Shown: positions 10,701 through 23,600 of the stretch, one piece after another | Position numbering within the stretch: position 1 is the first letter of the stretch | Layout: every line of letters starts with the position of its first letter | NCBI GenBank assembly: GCA_026874595.1 | Contig: CM049319.1 | Coordinates: 4,242,601-4,306,600, forward strand | DNA: 64,000 nucleotides | Direction: 5' to 3' | DNA from: Sipunculus nudus | Lineage: Eukaryota > Annelida > Sipuncula > Golfingiida > Sipunculidae | Translations under genes and position numbers: made by a program | Notes under the pieces: generated by a model | What the model was told of the DNA's origin: nothing | The model's database searches: none | Seen by the model: only the letters and a program-made list of their open reading frames with translations

Positions 10701-13700
10701 TTTTGTTGCTTACTCAATGTTTGTACTGCATGTGCAAATGAATTATTAATATTCCAATACATTCCTTATATATTCCATGGACTAGTTTGTTGATATAATG
10801 AGGTAAAAGCCCCTATGTAACAGTACACACAAAATCCCGACAACTCTAGATCCCAGAAATCTTGCCTGATTTCACTTTGGATCAGTCTAAACTAGACCAG
10901 AAGTTATATGTGGGTCAAAATCCTGGGACACAATTGTATGGACTGCATTTTGAGTGTGCTGAATTACGTGTGTAAACAGAACTGGGACAACCCACTCTAG
11001 ATGTATCCTTGTCCACCACTTCTACATATGAACAATGGGAGAACATGCACTTTAAGATTGCACTGGACATCTTTATATAAATGCAAGGTGAGATTAAGAC
11101 CAAGCTCTGAGGAATGACATTCGAGGCCATCTATTTGCAGATCCTGGCAGTATTTTAAGTATTTGCTAAGAGCTTTCCAGCTTGCCAAGTGAAAACCTTT
11201 AACATCAAAGATGAAGAAAAACTCATTTTCTGATCTATAAACATGTATTTTGAAAAACAGCATCTCATAAAGATACACAATGTTACACAATGATATACTG
11301 TCATCCTCAATAAGATCAAGAATGTACAAGTACCATCACAATCAGCTGTACAGTAAAATTAGTAGCATAATGTACACAAGTAAACTGACCATTTTATATA
11401 TACAAATATTTTGCAGTTAACAGTTTTGCACTGCAATACACTTAAAATAATGCCTTGTTTCAGTATATGGCATCATTTTCCTAATTACACTGTAATTCAC
11501 ATGTATGTGCATGATTTTACATAAAATCTTATACAGATCCTCTCATCTGATAAGACTACTGAAAGAAAAATTTAGAAAAAAAAGACTTGCCCCTCCAACA
11601 TAAACAACAATGCCATCAGTCATTAGAATTGCAATGCTTTGTTTGCTGTGAGAACTTAACCTCTCTGGCCTCGCAGAAACATCAAATAAAGCATAAACTA
11701 TGAAAAATGCCATCAAGTAGGTGAGATTCAGAAGCCTTAGTCTCATTACATCATATCTGATGCATTTTACATCATAAATGAAGAATGCATGTAAAAGCTT
11801 CACCTATCTGTACAATATTTGTGTAACAAGAAGCAAGTTACACATCACATTTAGAATCCCATTTCATAAAGTCTTCTGTGCCATAATTATACAATATTAC
11901 CTGCTTTATATATATTATATATATATATACTATACAGTGTACTTGTATATTCAGCTGCTGTGCCTATATATGGGAAAACTGGCACGTTCTGTTTGATATA
12001 ATGTTCTTTTATTTTACATACCCTTTTTGAAGCCCATTCACATCCCTGAAATCATGAGAAACATTACTTACTCTGTATGGGTAGTGTAAATATTATTCCT
12101 ACAGGAATTTTTTTTTTTTTTCATAAGTTACTATTATATGCACACTGTGACTCCAGGTATTGTATTCAAATAAGGACTTTTTGATACAATTAATTAAGAC
12201 ATCATTATGTGCAGTCTTTATCCAAAGCCATGATGATATTTGTCATGATGTACATAACAATCAATTTAAATCCATGAAATCTGCAGACCAATAATATCTT
12301 ATACACTAAGATACTTTATTTTATTATGACTAGCTGTACACTTATAACTAGAATTGTAACTTCAAATGCTTTTTAATTTTTGGCATTTCTTAAACAAACA
12401 GGTGCGAAGACAATGTAAATGACCTGTGTGTATAATTTAACTTATTTTGGTGAACAAGCTGTTTATTTCAGGAAAAACATCTATTTATGGCCGCACAACA
12501 AGTTCAGAAGAAAAAGAGTCCAGATTTTCAAATTTAAGTTTCTTTTTATGGTCACGGCTGTAAAAAGGGAATCTACAGTAGTCTTCCTTTTAAGGTAGTC
12601 TCATTAAACAAACTTCCCATTTAAACCTGATATTTTGCCCCCTTCTAGCAAATGTCATGTTAACATGTTCAGAATGCAAAAAAATGTACATTTGTAATCA
12701 GGCAGGACAATTTCCCCGGCTGGTGCTTGATGCCAACAACAGTGAAACCTTAAAATTAAGATCTCCATCTGGACCTCAATGAAGTGGTCATATTTTCGAG
12801 GTAGTTGTCTAAGAGAGGTCTTATATAAAGAGCTAAAAAGAATCATGTCCTTTTAAATATGGTTGTTATTTTGAGGTGGTCGCTGAACAGAGGTGGTTGT
12901 TAGGGAGATTTAACTGGAAGTTCCCATAATGCATCAGTACTTCATAACTTTACAAAAGGAAAATATACTTCAGTTCCCATAATGTCCCAGTAAGATAAGA
13001 AATATCAGTTTTGTTCTGTAATATAATGATTCCTTAATAAAAGTGTGCAGGACCAGCTCAAAATTGAACATAAGTGATGAATGAAGATTGATCCTTTCTC
13101 TCATAAACAATGAAGTTCTCGTAAGATTCACATATTATTCTGCAGTTTGAAACTAAATGAATATGAACTGCCCTGAGATTTAAATGAATGCATTTTTTTT
13201 GTTGGAAAGTACATGTCATGGGCTATTGGAAATTTAGAAAACTTATGGTTTCTTGATCATGTTTTATAAATATAAATTCTCCAAGGGGATTATTGACACG
13301 ATGTCCAAAACATAAATAAATGAATCTACACACAATTCTACTAAGCACTATCAGATGCTGTATACACTACAAAAAAAATCATTGTTGAAGAGAAAGATCA
13401 CATTATATCATAACCACATGTAAATCTCATAACTAGTTAATAAATATTTACCTCAGTGTTCTGCAGATGTAATGTATAAAGATTCAACACATTTTTTTAT
13501 TGGTATTTGAAGATAGGTCTGTGGAAGGTCAATGTGAAACATGACTGGAAGACACATTAAATATGTAACATGACACATTCAAAAGAAGATATGTATAAAA
13601 ATATATCATTTTTCATCTGTATAGCATGAAATATATATCTTATATATGGAAGACTGGCAGCATCAAAGACTGAATAAATTTGTCACAAACAATATACTTG

Positions 13701-14567
13701 GCAATACCCAAATATTCCATATATGTGTGTGGTTCCTATCTGACCCCATATAAATTAAGGCACAGATTTCTGTTAAGTGCTTGGCAGTGCACAAGTCTGC
13801 AGTCACCCAGTTTTCTAGATTCTGTAAATGCGAAACAGCTTAGAAAACATGTGACTATACAGTTCAAAACTGTCTAATCCTGAATATAGTTCAAAACTGA
13901 CCAATCCTGAATATAGTTCAAAACTGTCCAATCCTGAATATAGTTCAAAACTGTCCATTCCTGTATATTTTTAAATATTGGATGCACAGACTCTCATAGG
14001 CATTACACTCTTTCAGAAAAATATTACGCCTCATGTTAAAAAATGCAGCTCAGAGGTCAATATAGTTCAAAGGTCATGGAGAATATCTGTGACATTTCAG
14101 TGCTTATTGCTCTTCTTCATAACTTCTGCGATGGTGTATAGAAAATATACTTTTGTGAGTCTCAAACTTTGGCCCCATCAAATAAAACTTAAATGAGATA
14201 TAAACAATGCCTATACAAACAAAATTGAGAATGGAAATGTCAAAACAGAGTATAATCTTATCCAATGTGATGCCTTAAGATATGTAAGATATTAAAAATA
14301 GTCTGTGTATGGTTAAAGCTTTTGGATAAAATCTAATCTAGTATGCCCTTTCCAAATATCTCTTATGATGTAAAATCTATATATACTAAAGCTAATTACC
14401 TGTGCATAATAAAATTGTAATATACAGTCTAAAAAAAGTTGGAAGATTATGCTGAGATCACAGAGGGCAGAAAAGCTTTGACCAATGAGAAAAATCTTGA
14501 TATGCAAATTGATATGTAAAGTGAGGTCAAAGGGTCTTTGGAAGATCTGATTTTGGTAAGGGGGGTT
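10701..14567. other. Convergent intergenic region / probable long CRACR2A 3' UTR
   Basis: No gene is supported. On the - strand, AATAAA occurs at 13501-13496 and 12320-12315, possible CRACR2A cleavage signals. A 110-codon - strand frame at 11329-10997 has no recognised domain and is probably chance. A (TA)-rich patch lies at 11908-11930 and a poly-T run near 12109-12121. Confidence 0.4.
13862..13970. repeat. 27-bp minisatellite, about four copies
   Basis: The unit AATCCTGAATATAGTTCAAA plus ACTGTCC is repeated in tandem with single-base differences (ACTGACC in one copy). Confidence 0.8.
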
Positions 14568-14664
14568 TCAGCTGCAGCAGCCTTTCTTTTTCTCTTCTAA
14601 TCCACCTTCTGCTGTTAAACTCAATGCCTGTTCCATCTGCCTGTCCTCCCTCTCTTGCAGTAGA
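14568..14664 (-). CDS. CRACR2A: CRACR2A last exon, prenylation tail
   Basis: Acceptor ggaatag precedes a base that completes a Ser codon, then 31 codons and TGA at 14570-14568. The tail is charged and ends EEKKKGCCS; two adjacent cysteines next to the end fit geranylgeranylation, as in the human tail KKKSCCG. A second AG lies ten bases inside, but using it changes the frame and loses this ending. Confidence 0.88.
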
Positions 14665-17600
14665 CTATTCCAAAACAGAACAGATTACAATTAATAAAGA
14701 CTGCTGCAATATATAATGAATATGCATTATAGAACATACTATTGATATCATGTTTATTAGGATATTTAACAGAAAACCAAACTAAGCAAGAGAAAGCAAC
14801 ATTATTTAACTGGAGAAATATAGGATTTATATATTATATCTGAGTAATATAAAGTAATTTAAATCACAATGTAAACACAGCACAGTTTTTCAATAAGGGA
14901 TTTGCCTATATTGAGAGGTTTCATTATTAGAAAGGCTGAGAATCATCATGTTACATTTATTAAGACCATTAATTTTATGTAAAGTCATAGCAAATTAGCC
15001 AATGCATATTCAATGTTTTGGACCATACACTACAATGGGTAGAATCCATGTTATCTGTATCTTGCCACTACTTATGTTCCATTATCTCATACAAGCTGTT
15101 ATAATCATAATACAAGTTTTATCAACCAACATAAATTCACACTGTGAGTACACATATAAAACTATCTAGTACTGTAAATTCTCCATTATAAGCTGCAAGT
15201 CTATTTAATGCCACACCCAGACTTGTTTGTTTCCTTCTGTGATTCCCTTAGAAGAAGAAAATCTGGAGAAAAAATACCCTTTGAAGCAGCACCTAGACTG
15301 CCAGTGTGTGAACCAATACCAGCAGGAACCATTCAAATGATTATTATCATAAAACGTATATAACGTCATTAAAAAAAAATCAACTGTGAACTGTCACTGC
15401 ACACAAACTCACCTAGCCATTCCTTGTAGTGCTTCTTGAACCTGGTCTCCTGATTTTGCACTGGTCTCATAAAATAAGGCACCATACTCCTGTAAAACAC
15501 AGCCAAATATGTCTTTATTTATGCTACACAGTCTTTAGGCATTCAAATATCAAAAAGGCCTGGAGCCTAATTCAAACCTGTGCAAGGGTTTATACACCAA
15601 GTATAATGATTCAATGCTGTGCCATTACATTTCATATAGGCCTACATGTCTTGTATATGATGAAGGTATCAGAGATGTATACATATGCCCTATTTCAGGC
15701 TGATATCCCCTCCTGAGAAATAAGCAGGGTCTTTCACTATGCAAAAATTATTGTAGGGGGTGCAACCAGTCTTGTATATGACAAACCTTTACCATATGTA
15801 TGAATATGCCCAATTTAGGCTGATATATCAAATTCCTCTGGAGAAATAAGCAGGCAAATACACTGTGCAAAGTCACTGTAGGAGGCCACACCTTGTGAAA
15901 AAGAATGCTATCAAAGATGCATAGGTCAAAATATCAGGCCAGTACATCAAAATTCTCTTGAGTTTGATGCACTGGGCTGACCAGGCTTAGGTGAGAAAGG
16001 CAGTTCCCCTGAGTGAACTGTGACAAATTCCTGACTTAAGCTACTGCACTGGGTGAACTCTTGACCTGCACCTGGCTAGACTGAGTGAAATTTTGACCTG
16101 TACCTGGCTGCACTGAATGAACGCTGGACCTGTTGCATAATCTGACAAAGTTGGCAGTTTGCCAAAGCTATAAATAGATCAAAACTGACCTTTGGTGCCA
16201 AATCTGATACGATGGGCAAACTGAAAAAGCTATAAATAGAATGCAGCTACTGCACTGGGTGAACTCTTGACATATACATGGCTGCACTGAGTGAACTACT
16301 GACCTGTTGCCTAATCTGATACAGCTGCCAGTCTTCAAAAGCTATAAATAGAGCCAGGCTGACCTTTGGCCTGTTGCCAAATCTGAAAAAGGTGGCAGTC
16401 TGCCATGCTATTTAACCTGAAATCTAAATGTGTAGTGGCATATTGTAATAGATGCTGATAAACTGGTGCCAGGCTTAATGTAACTTCTTCACACAGCTTA
16501 CATATAGGGTAAAATGTCTCAATTCAATCTCCATAATTCAGCACAAGGCCTACAGGCATCATGCAAACCTGTGCAAAGTTTGGGAGTATGAATGGAGGTT
16601 TATTTTTAAAATTTAATATTGATCCTCTTATGTCCTGTATATCTACCATAGTCATTATGATTTCAGCTAAATGGATGTTTTGGACTTGCACATTTCGGAA
16701 TAGGACATTTTAAAACTAGGATGTATCAGTCAGGATATTTGGGATAAGTTCTATTTGCCAGGGAGGATTATTGGGACAGATGAACAGAAAATTTGGCAGC
16801 ATGGTTTCTGAGTAGAACATTTTTTTTATGTTTTTTTAGCTTTTCCCTATAAAATCTAAGAAAATGCAGTTAGGCAAGAAATAAGCAAAATCCTATAGAA
16901 TTTTTTAGATGACTAATTTTTTGCAAAAAAATTGGTGATGCTAGCTCCTGCCCTTTTTGAGATAGCTATGACGCACAACACACAACGAATGAAGCCACAT
17001 CATCGCATAAGCTCACAGATTCGCTAGAAATGCAAACAAAGTTCTTTCAAAAAGTTGAAGATGTCCACTAGTTCTAATCTTGGCATTCTGAGTCTAGACG
17101 ATGTGTCTAGACGTCTAGACGATATGTCTAGACAATGTGTCTAGACGCCAGACAGAGCCAGGTCAGTTGCCATGGTGATGTCTGGACCACACCTGGTAGA
17201 ACTGAGTGACCTCTTGACTTGGCATGAAATCTGTTTTCAAACACTGAAAGCCTTTTTCAATTGGCTACACTGCTTATTAAAGCTGTATTTACCCAATCTA
17301 TTTTTATAAAACTGGCAGAACCCTACCACAGAATAATTCTTGTAAAATTTAAACCAATCAGCTTTACAGTTTAATCATAAAACAGTGTCAAAACTAGAAG
17401 AGTCTAAAATTACATTTTTGCTCGTAAAAAAACAGATCAATGTAGGTGTTGCCACAAATACCTCAATTTTAGATATGACTTATATGACAAACATTGGCAT
17501 AAAATTTGGTGATGACAGATCCAGCCCTTTCTGAGATTTTAATTTTAGTGTGCTTTTTTTGGACAGATGACTAAGTTCAACTTCCTGTAACTTGGGCAAA

Positions 17601-20600
17601 TATCACTTAACTTGAACTTTATCATTCTGAACAAACTTGAAAGAGATTGTTCCAGGGATTATTTCTCTGAAAGATTGGACAATTTGGCTGGACAGTTTCG
17701 GAGAAGAAGATTTGTAAAGCTATTTTAGCTTTTTCCCTTTAAAATCTAAGAAAATGCAGTTAGAAAAAAATAAACAAAATCCAATAGAGTTTTTCAGGTG
17801 ACTGATAATTTGCAAAAAAATTGGGGATGCTAGCTCCTGCCGGTTTTGAGATAGCTTTGGTTAATGTACAGACTACGCAGGACACACTGACAAATGACTT
17901 AGCAGCATCGCATAAGCTCACAGGTTCACTAAAAAGTGCCAAGTACTGTATGAGCATAGTATGACTAGTAAATTACTGGATTTGAAATCAGCACTAAGGA
18001 ATGTTGCATTTGTTACACTCTTTTTGATTAACTAATAGTAAAAAATATTTCATATCCACAACTTATGAATTCTGGATCACCTTTTCCTTATCTCTAGACC
18101 ATCTCTAAAAAACAAAGCATGGAAATTAATAGACAAATTTTGTTATTTGTATTTGTTCAGACCCATGCAAATGGACAAATAGACAAAGAGATCAGTTAAA
18201 ACATAATCTTCTGCAAACTACAGTTCAGCACATGGGAACAATCATTTTCAAATAACAAGTATAGTCCATATTCTAGACAAAAAAGTGGTGTTTTCGGCAA
18301 GTGGAAATCAACATCACATGATGTTGACCTACGCTGTTTACTGTTGACTGCACAGCATGCAGCTTTTAGCCATAAAACAGGTATTTAACTGGAACTCCTG
18401 GTTTGCAGGCAGATGGCGCTGCATGATCACTATTCATTCTGGTACATTTTTCACAAGAAGTATGTGAATGAATGTGAATAAAAACAGAAAACATCTTACA
18501 TCAGCCAGCACAGACCCGTCCTTCATTGAAACTGCCCGGTCAGACTCGTTCTCACAAAGGTCTATCTTGTTTCCGACTAGTACTAGAACCGTCCCCTGTT
18601 CTGTGCCTTCCTACAAACAAGAACAACAAGTTTTACATGTAAACCCTTAAATATGGGTCATATTGATTATTTATTATTCAACAACATATATTTAAGCACT
18701 AAAACAGCAAACACAAGTGACACATGGGTTATGACACTCAGCTGACTATGCTAACATGCACAACAGCAATTTATCATCTGTCAAATGTGGGGAACCCCCT
18801 AGGGTACGGGGTACCTTTTACAAACTTGTTAAGGTACGATTAGGCTAAAGCAGACAAAATTTTTGGGTACAAAGTGACTTGGTAGAGAGATGGGAGAGAT
18901 GGTTTGTATGCTGGCCAAGATAGGGACAGAAATCATGAAATAGACTAAAAAGGGGAATGTAACAGCCAAATAGAAGGCAAAAAAATTGTTGCCTGATAAG
19001 TGTGGACAGTATAGGTGTGCAGTCCAAGCCATGATATTGTCAGGAACTGTTATATATTAGTGGCAGATGCCATTCTATATTAGCTCTTTGGAATAAAGAT
19101 AGAGGAGGCCACAATTGATACTGGGCTAGAATGTATTGTGTTGTCTGTTCATAGCTGACGTGTTAATTCACGATGAAACATAATAATGATCTTGCCAGAG
19201 ACCTCGTTTAATTTGTCAGCCTTGCCTGGATGGAATATGGCAGTATGTTGGATTAGCACTGTGGATCCACTGACTGTAGTGATCAGGCCGTCATATACAG
19301 GGACCTGTGGCTGATTATAGAATTGATTGTACTGAGTCCGGTAGGGGATTTATTTGTTAATTACATGTAATTCTTTGTAAATTTGTTAATAATTATTTAA
19401 ATCAAAATGTCAGTCTCCTTGTTTTATTGACTGTTATGTTTTCATAGACATAACTAACTCCGATCAGTTAAAAACATTGGCCTGGTTTAAGTCGTCAATT
19501 TCACTAGTCCCCCAAATAGAACACGCGGAGCATTGGATGCTACACTACACTACACAAGTAACAGGATTCTTCCTCAAGTAATGGGTCATATATGTGTGAA
19601 GTCATGACTGGTATACACAGGTTGTACAAGAGAAGAATAAGATTTCGAAATAACCTAATTTATAGCTCAGCATGGCTGAAAATCAGCTGAACTAAAATTT
19701 TGATTCTATGATTGTTAAACAGACCAGATTTAAATTGGTTAGGCTTTACAAACTGCCTACACAAGTGCCTGATCTCATCAACTTATCTTCACGTTTTTAT
19801 TTTTTAGTCTCTGCAGTTCATTTATTTGCATGTAACCCACCTGTACACTCTCCATCCAGTTTCTGACGTTTGTGAACGAAACTTCTGAAGTGACATCATA
19901 CATGATCAACACCCCATCAGCTTTCCTAAAATACTGCTTCGTAATACTACGAAATCTGAAATGCACAAAACTTCTCACTTATATGCATGATATGATAAAA
20001 ATTGAATTAAATCCAAGCAAATCCATTTGCATTCACATTAAAGTCAGCTATTCCTCTACCCTTTCTGTAGAACTTACATGTTTTCTGGTTTACTATCTGT
20101 GCATATTAATGAACTCTGGTTATTTTCTATTTAGAAAGGTTCTTATAACTTGATTATAGCCAGGCTTTTAGTAAACACAGCATGAAACACAGCTGAAAAA
20201 CCACATCACCTAAGGTAATTGGTAGCATATGTGCAGAAGCTGAAAGGTCACTATAGCTAGTTACAATCACCCTTTGCAAAACTCTGGTTAGTAAGACTTG
20301 CTGCCAGATGTCTGTTTGATGTTTGGATTATTTTAGAAGACACCCAACATGATAATTGTAATAAACACACAGATATAAACAAAAGGAACAGCCTGTGTAT
20401 GATAGGAACTGCATTTTCTGGCCTACTTTTATAAAAGGTTCAAGGAATTATCTTTAGTTAGTAGACATCAGATATTGGAATAGTCTCCAGTAAAAAACAC
20501 ATGGACAATGAAACCACCAGATCTTTATCACTACTGTATTGTCTAAGTCACCTGAACAATTTTGTGTTAAGCTTTAATGTGGCTCATTAATCCTTACAGC

Positions 20601-23600
20601 AATTATCCTGCTGAGAATAAAACATACCAATGTCTATAATTATGTAAAATTTATGGCTTTCTCACTCTCTTAGGGTGCAATATATGGAAGTTTATGTAAT
20701 GGAAAATACTGAATCACAATAAATATTTATATTAGTTCTGAACATGACATCTGGTACAGAAAATAACTTTCCATATATAATTTTCAGGCATATTTCTTCA
20801 ATTTACCTTTTAGTTTAACTTTATAAAGGGGAGATACAAAATGCATTTATCCATTCATTCACAGTCTGTCTGTAGTAATATATCAGAATGCATTAAGTTT
20901 GCATCTTCATGTTTATGATTCTGTTGACTCTAACTCTTTTTTCTTCCTCCTCCTCTCTCTTTCTTTCTCTCTTTCACTCTGATCTTCTGCATGAATCTGT
21001 GTCTATACATTAATGTGTTTTCATGTTTGACCCCTGACCTTTCTTGTCCCGCGGTATCCCACAGCTGTAACGCTACACAGTGTCCCTCTACCACCAAGGA
21101 CTTCACCTGAAAGTCAACTCCTGAAACACAAGACAACCGGCACCATCTGAATACGATCAGTCAGTGAAAAGGAAAAACAAAAGCACTGCAAAGGTGCATA
21201 ATCCAAACAAACTTATGCTAGATATAATATTAATATATAATATTAATATTATTATAATATAATATACTGTTGAGTCTCATCCTATTCCTGCTTAATTATC
21301 ACAGAAACACCACAAAGTATCCTTTAAACCTCTGATCTCATTAAATATGCATGGATTGAACTCGGGCATAATAGTCTTTTGATAAGTTGTTATGATAAGT
21401 CTCGAGAAATCCATCAATACCCTAGCTGGCAATATATTGAGGTGATAAGAGTTAAAAGACTCACAGAAAAACAGAAAGATATAGTTATATCATAATAAGT
21501 CTAATCAAAGAAAGGCGAATAAAAAAAAATGTGATTTAACTGACTTTAGCATCAATAAACTTGAAAAGTTGAATAAATTTTAAAGTTTTCAAGTTGAGAC
21601 TGACTGAAGGAGAAAGATGACCTTTCTCTGTGGATTTGTTTAACTTGTAACCAGGATGCAATACCTTTATTTGACAAATTAAAAGTTGGCATTACAAAAG
21701 AAGCATTATCCTTTGATCATTCACAAACAAATATCATCATTTTGTGTAACATATAATCAGGTTTAAAACTTTCACATTATAACACAAAGCTACGATAATA
21801 CGAGGTGGTCGTTTCTGAACTCAAATACATCCTCCATAAAAGATGCTAGTTAACTGAAAGACAGATAACAAAACCACATGAGTTATCATACAGTCAGTTG
21901 ATCCAAAATTCTTACCTATCGTAGCACTAAACGAAGCCTTGAACTCGTTGTTACAGAAGCGGTAGATAAAACTACTCTTCCCTACACCAGAGTCGCCCAC
22001 GAATACCACCTTAAATACACGCTCAGGATTTGTCAGATTAATCTCCTGTAAAAGAGTTAGAGATATTGTAAATCAGATGCAATATGTCATTGATAGTTGT
22101 GTATGTAAGTTATACATACACCAATTATTTAAGTTAGATAGAGTTTTTTTGTAAGTAAACAATACGGGACACAATTTTTATATTATACACTCTGAATCTC
22201 ATCTGTTAGTTAAAGAAACTGAAATAAGCAAATACACTTTCAGAAATATAAAACTGGCAAAAATTCAAAGAAATTTGGATGAACTGTTATTCTAAATAAT
22301 TATACATTTGTCAGACATACCATAAATTTGGTAAAAAATACTTTGGTTATTTGGGCTTAACAATCTGGTTTACCAGATCTAAGTTAAATTGTTTTTATAA
22401 GGAGACATTTAGTTACAGCTTAATAAATATTCTGAACATTAAGGACTTGGCTCAGTGAACATGTACTTCAATTTAAGAAAGAGAATGAAAGCTTGTTCTC
22501 ACCACGACTGAGTCTGACGCTTCCATGGATGATGTCGCTCCAACTGGTTGACCCCTGGGTGACTCTATATTGCCTATGTCTTTGTCTGCTATATTCCTGA
22601 ATGTAGGAAACATTTAATTACAAATAAATGCACATTAATAAAAAAAATTAATCACCTCATACATCAGAAAAATACCTGAAATAAGTTCAAAAACAATGAT
22701 GAAAATGGATTAAAGCTAGTAATTAGAACTGTTATGGCAAGTTCCAATAAAAGGCAAATCAGTTATCAATATTTTTACACAGAGTCAAAACTGTATGGAG
22801 CTAATTAACTACAAAATAGTCAATATGGATGTAATATTTAAACACATGTACATTTAAAAATAATGGAAAATGTTTTTTAATCTGATTTTGAAGCTTTAAT
22901 CTCCACTTGAGGCCACAGTATTTATCCTTCAAATAACAAAACAGGAATTATCTGTCAGTAAATAAATAAATATTCCCTGTCTGGTTCTTCATCTGCATAC
23001 ACACGTCACATTTATCAAAACCAATGAAATAAGACAAATAAACTCAGTACCTGAAGAGGAAAACTGTAACAGATATTAACATAATTCAGCAGAAATTGTT
23101 ATCAAAATTGAGAGTTCAGTGCATTAACTGTAATTAAAGTCATCAAGTTCAAGGCTTGAAGTGAGCTGATAAAAACGTATTGACAGTAAAGCTGACATTT
23201 CAAGGTCTAAGGAAGTGAGCTGATAAAAACTTATTGACAGTAAAGCTGACATTTCAAGGTCTAAGGATGTTTCAAGGTCAAAGTGACATTTCAAAATCAA
23301 GGTGACACTCAAAGTCAAAATGAATTTTCAAGGCCAAAATGACATTTAAACATCTATATTTTGTTAATCTTCATGTGAAGTTGATTTTCATTGAGGGTAA
23401 TGCACTTCAAAATCTTCTACAGTACTGGATCCTACTCAAGCTCAAGCCCTGTTCAAGGTGACCTTCACACCAAGGGTGGAAATGAGACAGCACCTGTAAC
23501 CATGGGAACAGGAGATGGGACTGTAGAATGCTGGAAGGCTTGGGTTCATTAGCATATCTATGTGATCTGTGACCTCCTCGTCAAACATCTTGCAGGGACA

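Noticed and set aside
10997-11329. 110-codon - strand frame
   Set aside because: Lies in the likely CRACR2A 3' region; no domain, no intron structure, and composition like surrounding DNA.
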